Of a stretch of DNA of 54,748 nucleotides, positions 32,413 to 40,165 are shown in pieces. Both the position numbers and the translations under genes were made by a program. The stretch is from contig JAFUNR010000045.1 in NCBI GenBank assembly GCA_017472965.1, positions 1 to 54,748 on the forward strand, given 5' to 3'. This DNA is from Oscillospiraceae bacterium (lineage in GTDB: Bacteria > Bacillota > Clostridia > Oscillospirales > Ruminococcaceae). The notes below the pieces were generated by a model. The model ran no database searches. It was not told the DNA's origin and saw nothing but the letters and a program-made list of their open reading frames with translations. Each line of letters opens with the position of its first letter. Positions within the stretch are counted from its first letter, which is position 1.

Positions 32413-33290
32413 TCTTCCACATCCTTTCCGAAGCGGTTTTCCGCGATGAAAAGTGCGCCGATGATGACCACCATCACAATGGACATCAGAATTGCCGCGG
32501 AGGAGAGCTTCTGGTAATCCAGACTGCGGAAGGTGTTGTTCATGAAGTTCTGCAGCATATACAGCGATTCATACGGATAATCGCCTGCCAGCAGATAGGC
32601 CTCGCGGAACACCTTGAAGGAGTTGATCAGCGACAGAATGGTGACAAACAGCAGCGCGGGGGAGATGTAGTGCAGCTTGATGCGCCAGAACTGCCGCCAG
32701 CTGCCCGCGCCGTCCAGCATGGAGACCTCGATAAGCTCCTTGGGAATGTTGCCCAGCGCCGCCATGAAAAGGATCATGTTATAGCCCAGATTCTTCCACA
32801 GAAACAGCGTCAGGATCACCAGCTGGTTGTAATCGCTTTTCAGCCAGTCGATGGCCTGTACGCCGAAGGCTTCGGTGAACTGGTTGATGACGCCGTTCTG
32901 GTGGAACAGCACCTGCCAGATCAGCACGATGCTGGCGGTGGGCACCATCATGGGGCTGAGGAAAAAGGTGCGGAAATGGCTGCGGAAGGGGATCTTTGCC
33001 TCCAGCAGCAGCGCCAGCCCCAGCGCCAGCAGCACAGCCAGCGGCACGGCCACCACCGAAAATGCAGCGGTGTTGCGCGCCGCATCCTGAAACGCCGTGT
33101 TTTTCAGCACCGATGCAAAGTTTTTGAACCATACAAAATTGTGCTGCACCGGGTTATCCACCATGGCGTAGTAGATGACCACCAGAAACGGTACGATGAA
33201 AAACAGTCCCACGCCTGCAAGGCTGGGTGAAAGAAAAAGCCAGCCGGTCAGGCTTTTCTTCTTATGTATTTGTTTGTTTTTCGGCTTCAT
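32409..33290 (-). CDS. Carbohydrate ABC transporter permease (MalF type)
   Basis: A 293-residue permease with six hydrophobic segments and the EAA-type loop (EVSMLDGAGSWRQFWRIKLHY, about residue 185-205). The N-terminal KSLTGWLFLSPSLAGVGLFFIVPF is typical of sugar permeases of the UgpA/MalF group. The ATG at 33290 is preferred to GTG at 33296 because AAAGG lies 9 bases before it. It is the first gene of the five-gene operon (permeases, adaptor, MacB-core-like, lipoprotein copy 2) with a promoter at 33373-33401. Confidence 0.92.
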   Translation of the reverse strand: MKPKNKQIHKKKSLTGWLFLSPSLAGVGLFFIVPFLVVIYYAMVDNPVQHNFVWFKNFASVLKNTAFQDAARNTAAFSVVAVPLAVLLALGLALLLEAKIPFRSHFRTFFLSPMMVPTASIVLIWQVLFHQNGVINQFTEAFGVQAIDWLKSDYNQLVILTLFLWKNLGYNMILFMAALGNIPKELIEVSMLDGAGSWRQFWRIKLHYISPALLFVTILSLINSFKVFREAYLLAGDYPYESLYMLQNFMNNTFRSLDYQKLSSAAILMSIVMVVIIGALFIAENRFGKDVEE

Positions 33291-33372
33291 AGGCACCTGC
33301 CTTTCATTGTGCTCTCTGCCCGGGGTGTCAAAGGCAGTGAAAATCCATTATTTTAGTATTTAATATAAATAT

Positions 33373-33401
33373 ACTATATCATGTACTGCGCAGGATGTAA
33401 A
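33373..33401 (-). promoter_or_regulatory. Promoter of the sugar permease operon
   Basis: On the minus strand TTTACA (33401-33396), exactly 17 bases, TATAGT (33378-33373) with extended TGA. It lies back to back with the PHP gene promoter around the shared TTAAG site. Confidence 0.65.
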
Positions 33402-33411
33402 TACAGGGAAC

Positions 33412-33430
33412 TCTTAAGAATTTCTTAAAT
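33412..33430. promoter_or_regulatory. Second phased TTAAG-type site between divergent promoters
   Basis: TCTTAA occurs at 33412 and 33423, an 11-base period, with the same sequence and spacing as the site before lipoprotein copy 1. It lies about 11 bases from both the -35 of the permease operon and the -35 of the PHP gene, so one regulator could act on either or both. Confidence 0.5.
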
Positions 33431-33439
33431 CGCATTCGC

Positions 33440-33468
33440 TTGCAAACGATAGGGATATCTGGTATCAT
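33440..33468 (+). promoter_or_regulatory. Promoter of the PHP phosphatase gene
   Basis: TTGCAA (33440-33445), exactly 17 bases, TATCAT (33463-33468) with extended TGG. Confidence 0.6.
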
Positions 33469-33504
33469 ATTTATCAGATATAAACGCGTAAAGGAGCCGG
33501 AACC

Positions 33505-34182
33505 ATGCAAGTGATGGATATCCATTCCCATACCCGCTACAGCAACTGCGGTATCGATGAGCCCGAAGCCATTGCACAGGCCGCATTCGATGGCGGCATC
33601 ACACTGTTCGGCGTGTGCGACCATAACTACGGCATCGGTGAGCGGCAGGAGCAATATAAGCAGGAGCTCGCCGCCCTGCGGCAGCAGTATGCCGGCAGAA
33701 TGCGCATTCTCACCGGCATCGAGATCGCCTCGGTGCCCGGGCTGGGCGTGGCAGAGCCGGAAAAGCTGATCGGCTACGATTACTGCCTGCTGGAGCATAT
33801 CGACCATGCGGACAGCTCCGTCGGCATGAATGTGTTTGAATACCGCCGCCGTTTTAGCGGCAGATTCGGTATCGCCCACACCGACCTGATCGCCATGGCA
33901 AAGACACAGGGGATCGAGCCAGCGGCATTCCTGCGCCGCTTTGCCGAAAACGATATCTTCTGGGAGATGAATGTCAGCTTTGACTCCATTCATGCATGGC
34001 GCGAGCATCCGTATGTGCTGCGCTTTCTTGCGGACGAGGCCGAGCAGGCTATCGTGCGCGAAAGCGGCATCCGCCTTGCGGTAGGCTTTGACGGTCACCG
34101 CGTCTACGATTACAACCCGGAGCGTGTGCACCGCATGAATGAATTCCTGCAGCAAAACGGCTTCCCGATGGCGGAATTCTGA
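33505..34182 (+). CDS. PHP-domain phosphoesterase (histidinol phosphatase-like)
   Basis: A 225-residue PHP-domain protein that should bind two or three metal ions and cleave phosphate esters. It starts with the signature DIHSHTRYS (His7, His9), followed by FGVCDHNYG, the metal-binding ILTGIEIASVPG glutamate, FGIAHTDLIA and the late GFDGHRVYDY. Length and order resemble short HisK-like phosphatases. AAAGGAG lies 8 bases before the ATG. It is divergent from the sugar permease operon, so the substrate could be a sugar phosphate rather than histidinol phosphate; that is inference. Confidence 0.85.
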   Translation: MQVMDIHSHTRYSNCGIDEPEAIAQAAFDGGITLFGVCDHNYGIGERQEQYKQELAALRQQYAGRMRILTGIEIASVPGLGVAEPEKLIGYDYCLLEHIDHADSSVGMNVFEYRRRFSGRFGIAHTDLIAMAKTQGIEPAAFLRRFAENDIFWEMNVSFDSIHAWREHPYVLRFLADEAEQAIVRESGIRLAVGFDGHRVYDYNPERVHRMNEFLQQNGFPMAEF

Positions 34183-34187
34183 CAAAA

Positions 34188-34236
34188 CAAAAGCTGCTGC
34201 ATTCCTTCGGGTGAAGGAAATGCAGCAGCTTTTTTG
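34188..34236 (+). terminator. Terminator of the PHP gene
   Basis: A long stem of about 18 bp around AAGCTGCTGCATT and its complement, with one bulged A, followed by TTTTTT. The next 170 bases contain nothing recognisable. Confidence 0.88.
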
Positions 34237-34407
34237 TGTGTCGGTTGTTGGACTTAATCGTAGCAGCTGGTCTGTTTGCGCTTTTCTTCGCCATCCTCTT
34301 TTCTTTTTGGATCACGACAGGGGGCGGCAGTTACCGTCATGCCGGGTTTCCGGTCATCAAAAATACACGGTAAATCATCTTGACTGTCGGTATAACCGTT
34401 CATCTGT

Positions 34408-34452
34408 AAAAAAATCTGCCGCAAAATACAGTGATTTTGCGGCAGATTTTTG
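34408..34452. terminator. Terminator of fba (bidirectional shape)
   Basis: A perfect 18-bp stem (34410-34427 with 34434-34451) with a 6-base loop and A/T runs on both sides. It ends the leftward fba transcript 25 bases after its stop. Confidence 0.9.
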
Positions 34453-34476
34453 ATTTCGCGAAGAACAGACGGATGA

Positions 34477-35340
34477 TCAGGCCTTGTTGGCGGAACCGAA
34501 CAGCTCGATCTTCTCCTTGACGGTCTCCTTGATGGCAGCGGCGCCGGGAGCCAGCAGCTTGCGGGGGTCAAAGCCCTTGCCCTGCAGATCCTTGCCGGCC
34601 TCGATGTACTCACGGGTGGCGGCGGCAAAGCTCAGCTGGCACTCGGTATTGACGTTGATCTTGGAAACGCCCAGATCGATGGCCTTTCTGATCATATCGG
34701 TGGGGATGCCGGTGCCGCCGTGCAGCACCAGAGGCATATCGCCGGTGGCAGCCTTGATGGCAGCCAGAGCCTCAAAATCCAGACCCTTCCAGTTGGCGGG
34801 GTACTTGCCGTGGATGTTGCCGATGCCGGCAGCCAGGAAATCCACGCCCAGCTCGGCGATACGGGCACACTCGGCGGCATCAGCCACTTCGCCGGCGCCG
34901 ATCACGCCGTCCTCTTCACCGCCGATGGCGCCGACCTCGGCCTCGATGGAAAGGCCGGCTTCGTGGGCGGCGTTCACCAGCTCGGTGGTCTTGGCGACAT
35001 TCTCCTCGATGGGGTAGTGAGAACCGTCGAACATGATGGAGGTAAAGCCGGCATCGATGCAGGCCTTGGCGCCCTCGTAGGAGCCGTGATCCAGATGCAG
35101 CGCAACAGGCACGGTGATGCCCATGAAGTCGTGGATCTCGCGCACCATGGCGGCCACCGTGCGGAAGCCGGCCATGTATTTGCCGGCACCCTCGGAAACA
35201 CCTAGGATCACGGGGCTGTTCATTTCCTGTGCGGCGGCCAGAACAGATTTGGTCCACTCCAGATTGTTGATATTGAACTGACCGACAGCGTAATGACCCT
35301 CGCGGGCTTTGTTCAGCATTTCAGCAGCATTGACGAGCAT
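34477..35340 (-). CDS. fba: Class II fructose-1,6-bisphosphate aldolase
   Basis: A 287-residue zinc-dependent aldolase that splits fructose-1,6-bisphosphate into DHAP and glyceraldehyde-3-phosphate in glycolysis. It has HLDHG (zinc and catalytic Asp) in VALHLDHGSYEGAKAC, then MFDGSHYPIEEN, the zinc histidine in GNIHGKYP, and PLVLHGGTGIP with the third histidine, followed by the phosphate-binding ISKINVNTEC region. Length is typical. A related tagatose-bisphosphate aldolase (GatY/KbaY) cannot be fully excluded, but the residues fit fructose-bisphosphate aldolase. AAGGAAGGA precedes the ATG. Confidence 0.92.
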   Translation of the reverse strand: MLVNAAEMLNKAREGHYAVGQFNINNLEWTKSVLAAAQEMNSPVILGVSEGAGKYMAGFRTVAAMVREIHDFMGITVPVALHLDHGSYEGAKACIDAGFTSIMFDGSHYPIEENVAKTTELVNAAHEAGLSIEAEVGAIGGEEDGVIGAGEVADAAECARIAELGVDFLAAGIGNIHGKYPANWKGLDFEALAAIKAATGDMPLVLHGGTGIPTDMIRKAIDLGVSKINVNTECQLSFAAATREYIEAGKDLQGKGFDPRKLLAPGAAAIKETVKEKIELFGSANKA

Positions 35341-35811
35341 ATTGTTTCTTCCTTCCTTGAATAAAGAATATTTGTTTTACCGCATAACAGTATACACCAT
35401 TTGGCAATGAATTACAATCGTCCATCTGCTCAAACCTTTCGGCGAAAATGATGTGAAAAATCTATCAGTTGACCCACATCTTTGATTTTGTGACAGTGTA
35501 AAAGAAAAAAGTGCTTTTGTGGAAAAGTGGAAACAGAGAAAATATCTGGAAAAAATTCTTGATTTTCGTCAAAAAGAGCAATGGACAAACACTGGAAAAT
35601 AACAGCTTGTAGACGAAAAAAGTTTTCAACATTTTGTTGAAAAGTGTGCCGAAATGAGGTTCTGCCAGTCGAAAAAGCCCGAAGCTACGCAATAAATCAA
35701 CATTTTCAACAGAGTTTTCAACAGGTGGCAGAGAACTGTTCAAACAGGAAAAGAATTACATAAAGTATACCGGCCTTGCACTTGACAAGAAAAAACGCCT
35801 ATACTGTACAA

Positions 35812-35877
35812 AATGTCAAATGACTTTCCTCGCAATGTCAAATGGCTTTCCTCGCAATGTCAAATGGCTTTCCTCGC
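35812..35877. repeat. Three tandem copies of a 22-bp repeat
   Basis: The unit begins AATGTCAAATG and ends CTTTCCTCGC, at 35812-35833, 35834-35855 and 35856-35877; the first copy differs by one base (A for G). CTGTACA occurs just before and just after the array. It lies upstream of the rlmB promoter. Confidence 0.9.
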
Positions 35878-35966
35878 AACTGTACAGGACTGTCGCCGTT
35901 CCGGCAGTCCGGCGCGGATATTTTGTAAAAAATATGCCGGGATGACTGGAAATGCTTCCGCATATT

Positions 35967-35975
35967 TGTTATACT
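35967..35975 (+). promoter_or_regulatory. Extended -10 promoter of rlmB
   Basis: TGT followed by TATACT (35970-35975). The -35 region 17 bases upstream (TGGAAA) is poor, so recognition would rest on the extended -10. Start codon is 65 bases downstream. Confidence 0.45.
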
Positions 35976-36039
35976 GATTATGACTGTAAATAAATCGGGA
36001 ATACGCCGCAGGTGTATTCCTTTGGAAATGAGGTTTCCC

Positions 36040-36951
36040 ATGGTATACGATCCCGGAAGAAAAAAGAATCCCGGCACCCGCCGTCCCCTCCGTGAAGCGA
36101 GCGGTACAGGTGCTCCGCGTGATGCGGAGGCAGCTGCCCGCCGTGCCGTGCGCAAAGAATTGCCCGAACGTGAAGCCGAAGAGAACAATATCCCCGGCGC
36201 AAGCCTTGTTTACGGCAAAAATGCAGTTACAGAGCTTCTGAAAAGCGGTGCCGGCGTGGATACTGTTTTTGTGGCGGATTCCATGGCCGAGCAGGTGGCC
36301 GCCTATTACACTGCGCTGGCAAAGGATGCCGGTGCGGTGGTCAAGCGTGTCCACACCGCCAAGCTGCGCGGTATGACCGGTACCGACAGCCATCAGGGTG
36401 TGGCGTGCTGGGCCTCTGCGATCGAATATGCCGAGCCGGAGCAGATGCTGGCCGCCGCCGCCGAAAAAGGCGAGGATCCGCTGCTTGTGCTGGCTGACGG
36501 TGTGGAGGATCCGCACAATCTGGGTGCGATCATCCGCACCGCACTTCTGTGCGGTGCGCACGGCGTCATCATCCCCAAGCGGGGCGGTGCGGGCATTACG
36601 CCCACCGTTGCCAAATCCAGCGCCGGTGCGGTCTCCATCCTGCCGGTGGCCCGCGTGGCCAACATCGGTCAGACCGTCCGATGGCTCAAGGAGCAGAATG
36701 TGTTCGTCTACTGCGCCCAGATGGGCGGCGTGACTCCGTACAAGCAGGATCTGACCGGCCCCATCGCCGTGGTGATGGGCAGCGAGGGCCGCGGCGTTTC
36801 ACCGCTGGTGCAGAAGCTGTGCGACGGCACGCTGTCCCTGCCGATGGCTGCGGATTGCGGTGGAGTGGACAGCTTCAATGTCTCGGTGGCAGCCGGTATG
36901 CTGCTGTATGAGATCGACCGCCAGCGCACTGTGCGTGCGGAAAAGGAATGA
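36040..36951 (+). CDS. rlmB: 23S rRNA 2'-O-methyltransferase RlmB (TrmH/SpoU family)
   Basis: A 303-residue SPOUT-fold methyltransferase. After a basic, probably disordered N-terminus (about 1-50) there is an L30e-like substrate-binding domain (PGASLVYGKNAVTELLKSG) and the knotted catalytic domain with its three motifs: GVEDPHNLGAIIRTALLCGAHG (motif 1), PIAVVMGSEGRGVSP (motif 2) and SLPMAADCGGVDSFNVSVAAG (motif 3). Such enzymes methylate the ribose of G2251 or a similar site in 23S rRNA, or sometimes tRNA. The ATG at 36040 is chosen for the GAGG 7 bases upstream and because upstream residues are not conserved-looking. The next gene starts 31 bases after the stop. Confidence 0.85.
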   Translation: MVYDPGRKKNPGTRRPLREASGTGAPRDAEAAARRAVRKELPEREAEENNIPGASLVYGKNAVTELLKSGAGVDTVFVADSMAEQVAAYYTALAKDAGAVVKRVHTAKLRGMTGTDSHQGVACWASAIEYAEPEQMLAAAAEKGEDPLLVLADGVEDPHNLGAIIRTALLCGAHGVIIPKRGGAGITPTVAKSSAGAVSILPVARVANIGQTVRWLKEQNVFVYCAQMGGVTPYKQDLTGPIAVVMGSEGRGVSPLVQKLCDGTLSLPMAADCGGVDSFNVSVAAGMLLYEIDRQRTVRAEKE

Positions 36952-36982
36952 GCAGTCTCACCGAAAGGAGATGAACGGAGCA

Positions 36983-39877
36983 ATGTCCGAATCCAAACCC
37001 GCGTTTTCTGCCGATGATCTGGATCGGCTGCTGCAGGAACTGGATACCGCTGCTGCACAAAAGCCGGCAGATGAGGATATCGATCGCGCACTGCAGGACA
37101 TTCTGGGCAAACCGGCCGCTGCCGGCAGTGTTTTTGAGCCGGTGCAGCCGCAGGCCGCCGCTGCGCAGCCTGCCGCAGGTCTTTTTGGCGAACCGGCTGC
37201 GGCAAAGCCTGTCCGGAGCGCTGCACAGCCCGCCGCACCCGCCGCGCATCCGGTGAAACCCGCCGCAGGACAACCGCCGAAGAATGCTGCCCCGGCCATT
37301 CCCGAGCAGCAGCGCAAGCCGTTTACTACTTCTGCGGCGCCTCTTGCTCTGGATGACAGCCCCCTTGTTACCGAGGATTTCCGTCGGTTCTTCACCACCT
37401 CCGTCACGCCGGATGCCCTGTTTTCCAGCAATACGGAGACGGGATTGGCTGCGCAGCGCGGCCACAGCGCACACTCTTTTCTGCACCGTACAAAACACGG
37501 GCAGGAGCCGGTCGGCCCGCTGCCGGAGCAGCCTGTCCTTCCCGAAGAGGAGGAAGAGGAAGACCTGCCCATGCCCGCTCCCCGCGAAAAACGCGGTCTG
37601 GTGAAGTGGCTGCGTTCCGTGTTTGCCGTGGAGGAAGGGGAGGAGGACGGCGAAGAGACTGAGGAGACAGCCGGGGCTGCGGATCCCCCTGCTGCGGCTG
37701 CCGCAGAGCAGCCCTCTGTCGATCCTGCCGGATCCGCTATCGATCCCGCTGCGGAAGCTGCCGAAGACGATGTGAAGGAGTATGTTCGCACCGCCCCCGC
37801 GCCGCAGCCGGAGGGCGCAAGCGCCAGTACGGTGATTTTTGAAATGCCTCCGAACGCTCCTGCCGGGGAGACGCCTGCATCTTCAACCGTGATCTTCGAG
37901 CCCGTCCGGACAGAGTCGGCCGCTGAGGCTGCGGTTGCCCCGACTGCGGCGACGACGGTTTTTGATGCTGTTCGCCAGCCGGAAGCTGACGGAAAGTCTC
38001 CCGCGGCGTCTGCGGGAGAGATCGAGGAGATCTTTGAAAGCACAGCCGCACAGCCGGAGCAGTCGACTCCGCCTGCAGCGGAAGAACCGGTGGAACAGGG
38101 GGTCGACAGGGAGCAGCCTGCCGGCAATGTTCCGATCGATACAGATGAAGAAAATTATACCGATGCCGTCCGTAAGGATGAAATGGCCGCCGGTCTGCGC
38201 GTGATGATCACCTCGCTGACACTGCGCGCTGCCATTCTTGCGGTACTGGCGCTTACTGCGGTCTGGTTCGGCCTTGCCGCCGCTATTCCGGCGCTGCCGC
38301 AGCCTACCGGTCTGGCTGCCCCCGAAAATGAGGGTCTGCTGGCACTGCTGGTCAGCCTTGTCAGCCTGCTCATTGGCGGCGCTGTCAGCTGGCCGGTGAT
38401 GAAAAACGGGTTTACCGGCCTGTGGCAGCAGCCCACAGAGGACAGCTTTGCTGCCCTTGGCTGCATCGGTGCCCTGGTGCAGACGCTGGCTCTGTTGGTC
38501 AATGCCGGCGGCTATGTGCCTGAAAAACAGATGCTCTACACCGCGCCCGCCCTGCTGGCCCTGCTGGCCAATGCGCTGGGCAAGCGGATGCTGGTGCGCG
38601 GCGTGCAGCGCAATTTTGAGCGATTGAGCAGTGCACATCAGCAGTATGCCGTTGCTGCCCTGCTGCAGGATGAATCTCTGGTGCGCCGCTTGACTCACGG
38701 CCTTGGTGAAAGCGAGCCTTGCCTGCTGGTCAGCCGCCCTGCCGGATATTTCAGCGATTTTATGAGCAAGAGCTTTGCACCCCGTCCGGGTGAGCGCCGC
38801 GCCCAGCGTCTGTGTCAGGCACTGATAGGCCTTTCCCTGTTGGCGGGTCTGCTCGCCGTAATGTTTGAGGGCAGCCTGATCCAGTCCCTTGCCGGCGTGC
38901 TTTGCCTTGGCTGTCCGCTGACACAGGTGCTCAATGCCGCTGTTCCGGTGGCGCTGATGAATCGCAGTGCCGAAGCCAACGGCTCTGTGCTGCCCGGCCC
39001 CGATGCTCTGGAGGAGCTGGGGCAGGCCAATGTGGTGGTTGCAGATGCCAGTGACCTGTTCCCGGCAGGCAGCGTGCTGCTCAAGGGATTGAAGGTGTTC
39101 GGTGAGCCGCGCATCGATCTTGCCATTCTGTATGCCGCCGCTTTGCTGGTGCCCAACTGTCCCACCCTGCGCAGTGTGTTCCTCAATATCATTCAGGACC
39201 GTACCGAGATCCTGCCTGAGGTGGAGAATCTGCACCGCGAGGTGGGCTGCGGCTTTGAAGGCTGGAGCGGAAATCGTCATCTGCTGGTGGGCAACCGCGG
39301 CATGATGATCGCCCACGGCGTGGAAGTGCCGCCTGTGGACTATGAGCTGCGCTATACCAAAGAGGGCCGCTATTGCCCGGTGTATCTGGCGGTCAACGGC
39401 CGGCTGTATGCCATGTTTGTCGTTGGGTATCGTCCCGATGCCGAGGTCAAGGAGATGCTGGACGAGATCTATGTCAGCGGTCTTTCCCTGCTGGTCACCA
39501 GTGACGATTTCAATCTGACGGGTGAAAAGATCGACACCCTGTATGGCATTCCCTCCGGCTGCATCAAGGTGCTGGGCGAGGCCGAGAGCCGTCAGCTGGC
39601 GGCGCACACCACCTATGTCAGCCGCTGCGAGGGTGCCATGGCGCATGCCACCTCCTTCAAGGGCTTTATCGCCGGTATCCGTATTGCCGCAAACGGCGCC
39701 ATAATGGAGAAAACCGCTGCCGCACTGCAGATGGTTTCGGTGCTGCTCAGCGCCCTTCTGGTGCTGGTGCTCACCTGTGCAGGCGGCCTTGGCGCATTGG
39801 GATTGCCCGCCGTACTTCTGTATCAGCTGGCGTGGGCAGTGCTGATCCTGATGCTTCCTCTGGCAAGACAGTACTGA
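36983..39877 (+). CDS. Degenerate P-type ATPase-like membrane protein with long disordered N-terminus
   Basis: A 964-residue protein. Residues 1-400 are low-complexity, Ala/Pro/Glu-rich and acidic, with short echoes STVIFEM, STVIFEPV and TTVFDAV (about 282-328) and FTTS motifs. Hydrophobic segments begin near 405. From about 635 the order follows heavy-metal (P1B) P-type ATPases: LGCPLTQVLNAAVPVAL where CPC is expected, then EELGQANVVVADASDLFPAGS where DKTGTLT should be, then an N-domain-like NRHLLVGNRGMMIAHG and a TSDDFNLTGEKI region resembling TGD. The Asp is kept but KTGT is lost, and GDGxND is absent, so ATP-driven pumping is unlikely. ATG at 36983 is chosen near GGAG. It follows rlmB by 31 bases. 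Confidence 0.75.
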   Translation: MSESKPAFSADDLDRLLQELDTAAAQKPADEDIDRALQDILGKPAAAGSVFEPVQPQAAAAQPAAGLFGEPAAAKPVRSAAQPAAPAAHPVKPAAGQPPKNAAPAIPEQQRKPFTTSAAPLALDDSPLVTEDFRRFFTTSVTPDALFSSNTETGLAAQRGHSAHSFLHRTKHGQEPVGPLPEQPVLPEEEEEEDLPMPAPREKRGLVKWLRSVFAVEEGEEDGEETEETAGAADPPAAAAAEQPSVDPAGSAIDPAAEAAEDDVKEYVRTAPAPQPEGASASTVIFEMPPNAPAGETPASSTVIFEPVRTESAAEAAVAPTAATTVFDAVRQPEADGKSPAASAGEIEEIFESTAAQPEQSTPPAAEEPVEQGVDREQPAGNVPIDTDEENYTDAVRKDEMAAGLRVMITSLTLRAAILAVLALTAVWFGLAAAIPALPQPTGLAAPENEGLLALLVSLVSLLIGGAVSWPVMKNGFTGLWQQPTEDSFAALGCIGALVQTLALLVNAGGYVPEKQMLYTAPALLALLANALGKRMLVRGVQRNFERLSSAHQQYAVAALLQDESLVRRLTHGLGESEPCLLVSRPAGYFSDFMSKSFAPRPGERRAQRLCQALIGLSLLAGLLAVMFEGSLIQSLAGVLCLGCPLTQVLNAAVPVALMNRSAEANGSVLPGPDALEELGQANVVVADASDLFPAGSVLLKGLKVFGEPRIDLAILYAAALLVPNCPTLRSVFLNIIQDRTEILPEVENLHREVGCGFEGWSGNRHLLVGNRGMMIAHGVEVPPVDYELRYTKEGRYCPVYLAVNGRLYAMFVVGYRPDAEVKEMLDEIYVSGLSLLVTSDDFNLTGEKIDTLYGIPSGCIKVLGEAESRQLAAHTTYVSRCEGAMAHATSFKGFIAGIRIAANGAIMEKTAAALQMVSVLLSALLVLVLTCAGGLGALGLPAVLLYQLAWAVLILMLPLARQY

Positions 39878-39890
39878 TTTATTTGTATAG

Positions 39891-39925
39891 AAGAACTGCC
39901 GCATTGCAGCGGCGGTTCTTTTTTA
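39891..39925 (+). terminator. Terminator after the P-type ATPase-like gene
   Basis: A 12-bp stem (39891-39902 with 39909-39920, one G-U pair), 6-base loop, T-rich tail. Confidence 0.88.
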
Positions 39926-40106
39926 TTCTGCGGATGCAGGAGTGTGCAGATAAAAGCTCTTCCTTGACAAATCGATGGCTTTTGGCCAATTGAAACAGGA
40001 ATTTTTGCCAAAATGCACAAAGGAGAGCCTTGATATTTTACATCTGTCCGGTGAAGTTTTCGCAGGAAAACCCTTTAAAATTTCCGGATAATGTGGTAAT
40101 ATTTTT

Positions 40107-40114
40107 TGTATAAT
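40107..40114 (+). promoter_or_regulatory. -10 element before the EF-G-like gene
   Basis: Perfect TATAAT (40109-40114) preceded by TG, in an AT-rich stretch. No convincing -35 was found. A GC-rich CCCCGCC/GGGCGGG inverted repeat follows in the leader before the ribosome binding site. Confidence 0.4.
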
Positions 40115-40165
40115 ATGTCAACCCCCGCCGTTGGGGCGGGCAGCGACCAAAGGAGGAACCCCACA

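Larger units (their letters stand above)
35341..36039. other. 700-base gene-free, AT-rich region between fba and rlmB
   Basis: No convincing gene lies here. A 92-codon minus-strand frame (35465-35743) encodes mostly low-complexity Phe/Leu/Lys sequence and is a shadow of repeats. The region holds several copies of TTTTCAACA (35623, 35703, 35715, and inverted at 35635), one TTTTCCACA on the minus strand (35518-35526), a 22-bp tandem repeat (35812-35877), a possible promoter (TTGCAC at 35776, 18 bases, TATACT at 35800) and an extended -10 before rlmB. Confidence 0.7.

Noticed and set aside
34049-34315. An 88-codon minus-strand frame between the PHP gene and fba
   Set aside because: It reads through the PHP gene terminator and the end of the PHP coding region on the opposite strand and looks like a shadow.
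35465-35743. A 92-codon minus-strand frame in the fba-rlmB gap
   Set aside because: Low-complexity Phe/Leu/Lys composition produced by AT-rich DNA and TTTTCAACA repeats; no ribosome binding site or promoter.
35341-36039. Chromosome replication origin
   Set aside because: DnaA-box-like repeats are present but there is no dnaA, dnaN, rpmH or gyrase gene nearby; kept only as a weak finding.
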